A stretch of DNA of 64,000 nucleotides. It comes from Anadara kagoshimensis (Eukaryota; Mollusca; Bivalvia; Arcoida; Arcidae). The position numbers and the translations under genes were made by a program. Shown one piece after another: positions 62,319 through 64,000 of this stretch (within the stretch, counting starts at the first letter, position 1; the number at the start of each line of letters is the position of its first letter). The DNA lies in the NCBI GenBank assembly GCA_021292105.1, contig JACFYK010000021.1, positions 1 to 64,000 on the forward strand, given 5' to 3'. The notes under the pieces were generated by a model. That model did no database searches. It was not told the DNA's origin and saw nothing but the letters and a program-made list of their open reading frames with translations.

Positions 62319-62690
62319 GAACAACAGCCGCTCCAACAGGTACTACCGCTGGTCCTCCAGGTACAACAGCAGGTCCACAAGGTACAACAACCGCTCCGCC
62401 AGGTACAAAAGCAGGTCCACCAGGTACAACTGTAGGTCCACCAGTTACTACAGCCGCTCTGCAAGGTACAACAGCAGGTCCACCAGGCACAACCGCTGGT
62501 CCATCAGGTACAACCGTTGGTCCATCAGGTACAACCGCTGGCCCACTAGGTACAACAACTGTAGGTCCACCAGGTACTACAGCCGCTCTGCAAGGTTCAA
62601 CAGCAGGTCCACCAGGCACAACCGCTGGTCCACCAGGTACAAGCGTTGATCCACCAGGTACAACCGCTGGCCCACCAGGCACAACAACTG
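62319..62690 (+). CDS. Mucin-like Thr/Pro/Gly heptad exon (internal exon)
   Basis: The flanks look like splice sites: TATTTTTATTTGTTAG just before 62319 and ACAACTG/GTTATA at 62690. The exon is 372 bases and starts and ends in phase 1, the usual class for extracellular modules. It encodes about 17 copies of a seven-residue unit, consensus GTTAGPP (21 bp), with variants such as GTTVGPS, GTTAALQ and GTSVDPP; one unit has eight residues (GTTTVGPP). Such Thr/Pro-rich repeats are typical of O-glycosylated mucin linkers. The frame continues upstream to an ATG at 62246 and downstream to a stop at 62735, but those parts lack the repeat and are judged intronic. The donor is weak. A collagen-like role is unlikely because glycine falls every seventh residue. 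Confidence 0.7.
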
Positions 62691-63510
62691 GTTATATTAA
62701 AATTCATATGTTCAGTTTTGATTTGTTTGAGATTTAATCACTCAATACCCTTTCCTTTCTATTTTTCAATGGAAATAGTTTTATAAGTTAACGAATGTTG
62801 CTAAAGGAAGTTAACGATAAAAGAAAACAACATGCTTAAAAGGAATTTTATTCGTTTTCTGTTAATCGTTAAACAATTCTATGTTAATATAATTTGGGGT
62901 TGGTAGATATTTCAAAAGACTAAGAATAGTAATCACAAAAATATACTCATCTATGTCCAAGTTACCATCCCGAGGGAAAGAAAAATGTAGACGATTAGAT
63001 TAAAAAATACGTGCTACAGAAGAGTAAGTCTCATATGAAAGAAGCTAAACACGTCACGTGTGTAAACAAAATTGAAAAATGTAAGGAACATGAAGAAATA
63101 GAACGTCAAATATATCCCGACTAATTTTGATATACATATATATTATTTATCAACAGTATTATGTTGATTGCCATAAAACTCTTTTGACTAACCTAGGCTT
63201 GCAATATCCATGCGTAAGAAGCTTTCCTCGCTGTATATAGTCCTCGTAGTTGAAAATGTTCTACCATAGTAACTGTAGTTTAAAAAATAAACTGTTAGCG
63301 CAAGTATTAGATATATTGCTGTATAAAAAATAAAAGTTGATACAAATAGAAAAATAAGTCGTCACCTTGGTGAAACAGTTTCAAATGTAGTCTTAAATTG
63401 CTGCCATAATTCATACATAAGTCTTTATGAGAAGCAGGAAATTTATTTGAGCTCAATACCATAGATGGGAATCATATAGTCTCCGAATGTAGGATTATTA
63501 GGATGGAATT
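62691..63510. other. Putative intron
   Basis: AT-rich sequence between the mucin-like exon and the second copy of the intronic duplication. No exon or ORF recognised. Confidence 0.5.
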
Positions 63511-63515
63511 ATCAA

Positions 63516-63550
<35 letters not shown>

Positions 63551-63748
63551 GGAAATATAACAATTTTCTGCATAAATACCTTTTCATAAAACATATAGAG
63601 ACAAACCAGCAAGGAATGGTGCACAGTGTGTGTCAATTTGTTTATCGATTTCTTATTGGAATATAGTATCGAACACAACACACAACACGTATGTTCTTAT
63701 AAAAAGAGGAGGAATGCTGCTTGCTATGACAAAAGTATATTTATTTCA
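63511..63748 (+). repeat. Intronic duplication, copy 2, ending in a splice acceptor
   Basis: An (AT)n run followed by about 200 bases closely matching 62029-62225, with a few small differences (for example AAAAAGAGGAGGAATGC against AAAAAGGAGGTATGC). Its last bases form the acceptor TATTTATTTCAG before the exon at 63750. Confidence 0.85.
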
Positions 63749-63749
63749 G

Positions 63750-64000
63750 GCTGCCAGATAACGATGATTGATGCTACAACAACTAATGTGGATGTGACGA
63801 GTTCCTCTAATATTGAGGTGTTAAGCCTAAACAGGCATTAGATGGACCTGGAGACACTTACTGGGAACCAAAGGGCAACGATGATAGTCCCTATTTGGAA
63901 ATCGCACCAACTTTTACTGGAGAAGCTACAACAATCAACTCGGTGGAATTAACCGTTTCCAATGTAGTTAAAGTGGTAATTTCATATGTGACACCCGGCG
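63750..64000 (+). CDS. Extracellular-type domain exon, partial, with apparent frameshift
   Basis: The acceptor TTTATTTCAG precedes phase-1 coding sequence: with a preceding G it begins GCQITMIDATTTNVDV and continues to about NIEV (63810-63820). That frame then hits a stop at 63839. A shifted frame is open from 63817 to the window end, passing through LDGPGDTYWEP, NDDSPYLEIAP and SVELTVSNVVKVVISYV. The alternating hydrophobic residues suggest a beta-sandwich. Joining this exon to the one ending at 62690 also restores a glycine codon, so both probably belong to one gene. The frame change is either a real mutation or a one-base sequence error. I do not recognise the domain family; it continues beyond the window. 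Confidence 0.6.

Noticed and set aside
63817-63840. A 24-base GT...AG intron restoring the domain frame
   Set aside because: Too short for spliceosomal removal, and cutting it out joins the first part to a frame that does not match the downstream domain.

Overview
The window looks like intergenic, repeat-dominated chromosome from an invertebrate animal, most likely a mollusc and plausibly a bivalve. The reasons are high AT content, GT-AG introns, tRNA-headed SINEs with a molluscan-style tail, many foldback/MITE elements, a decayed reverse transcriptase, and a Thr/Pro-rich mucin-like exon. The species assignment is inference; no marker gene fixes it. Nothing prokaryotic is visible.

Layout. 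1-13704: one 41-bp satellite array with higher-order structure. Two blocks of it (about 1-2470 and 5060-7660) are full of 1-base indels compared with clean neighbouring copies. 13705-24690: gene-poor AT-rich DNA with microsatellites, two SINEs, a dead reverse transcriptase (20608-21040) and a 1.27-kb terminal-inverted-repeat element with an apparent 8-bp target duplication (21370-22657). 24690-31306: a 50-bp array that grew inside a dispersed element, a 619-bp foldback element, and a 4.2-kb array of a 57-bp unit. 31307-42250: no gene; a pair of TTAA-flanked repeats, foldback elements and MITEs, three SINE pieces, a 35-bp array and copies of dispersed families.

42463-42614: a TATA-like box and a short first exon encoding a signal peptide, ending in a good phase-1 donor. 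42615-62318: no convincing exon of that gene; this stretch holds hairpin elements, a tandem duplication and a near-perfect 3.7-kb palindrome (48505-52189). Each palindrome arm carries the same gene for an AT-hook/zinc-ribbon-like protein, and a 5-bp direct repeat flanks the whole. 62319-64000: two phase-1 exons, a heptad-repeat mucin-like exon and the start of an extracellular-type domain exon that runs off the window with an apparent frameshift.

How the genes relate: the only host gene supported is a secreted mucin-like protein on the + strand, possibly running from 42554 past 64000. The signal-peptide exon, the Thr/Pro exon and the domain exon are phase-compatible, but their linkage across 20 kb is inferred. 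Everything else is mobile or satellite DNA. I found no defence system, operon or other multi-gene system. The most unusual objects are the gene-bearing palindrome, the foldback elements built from short oppositely oriented motifs, and the mucin exon with a candidate splice donor in most of its repeats.
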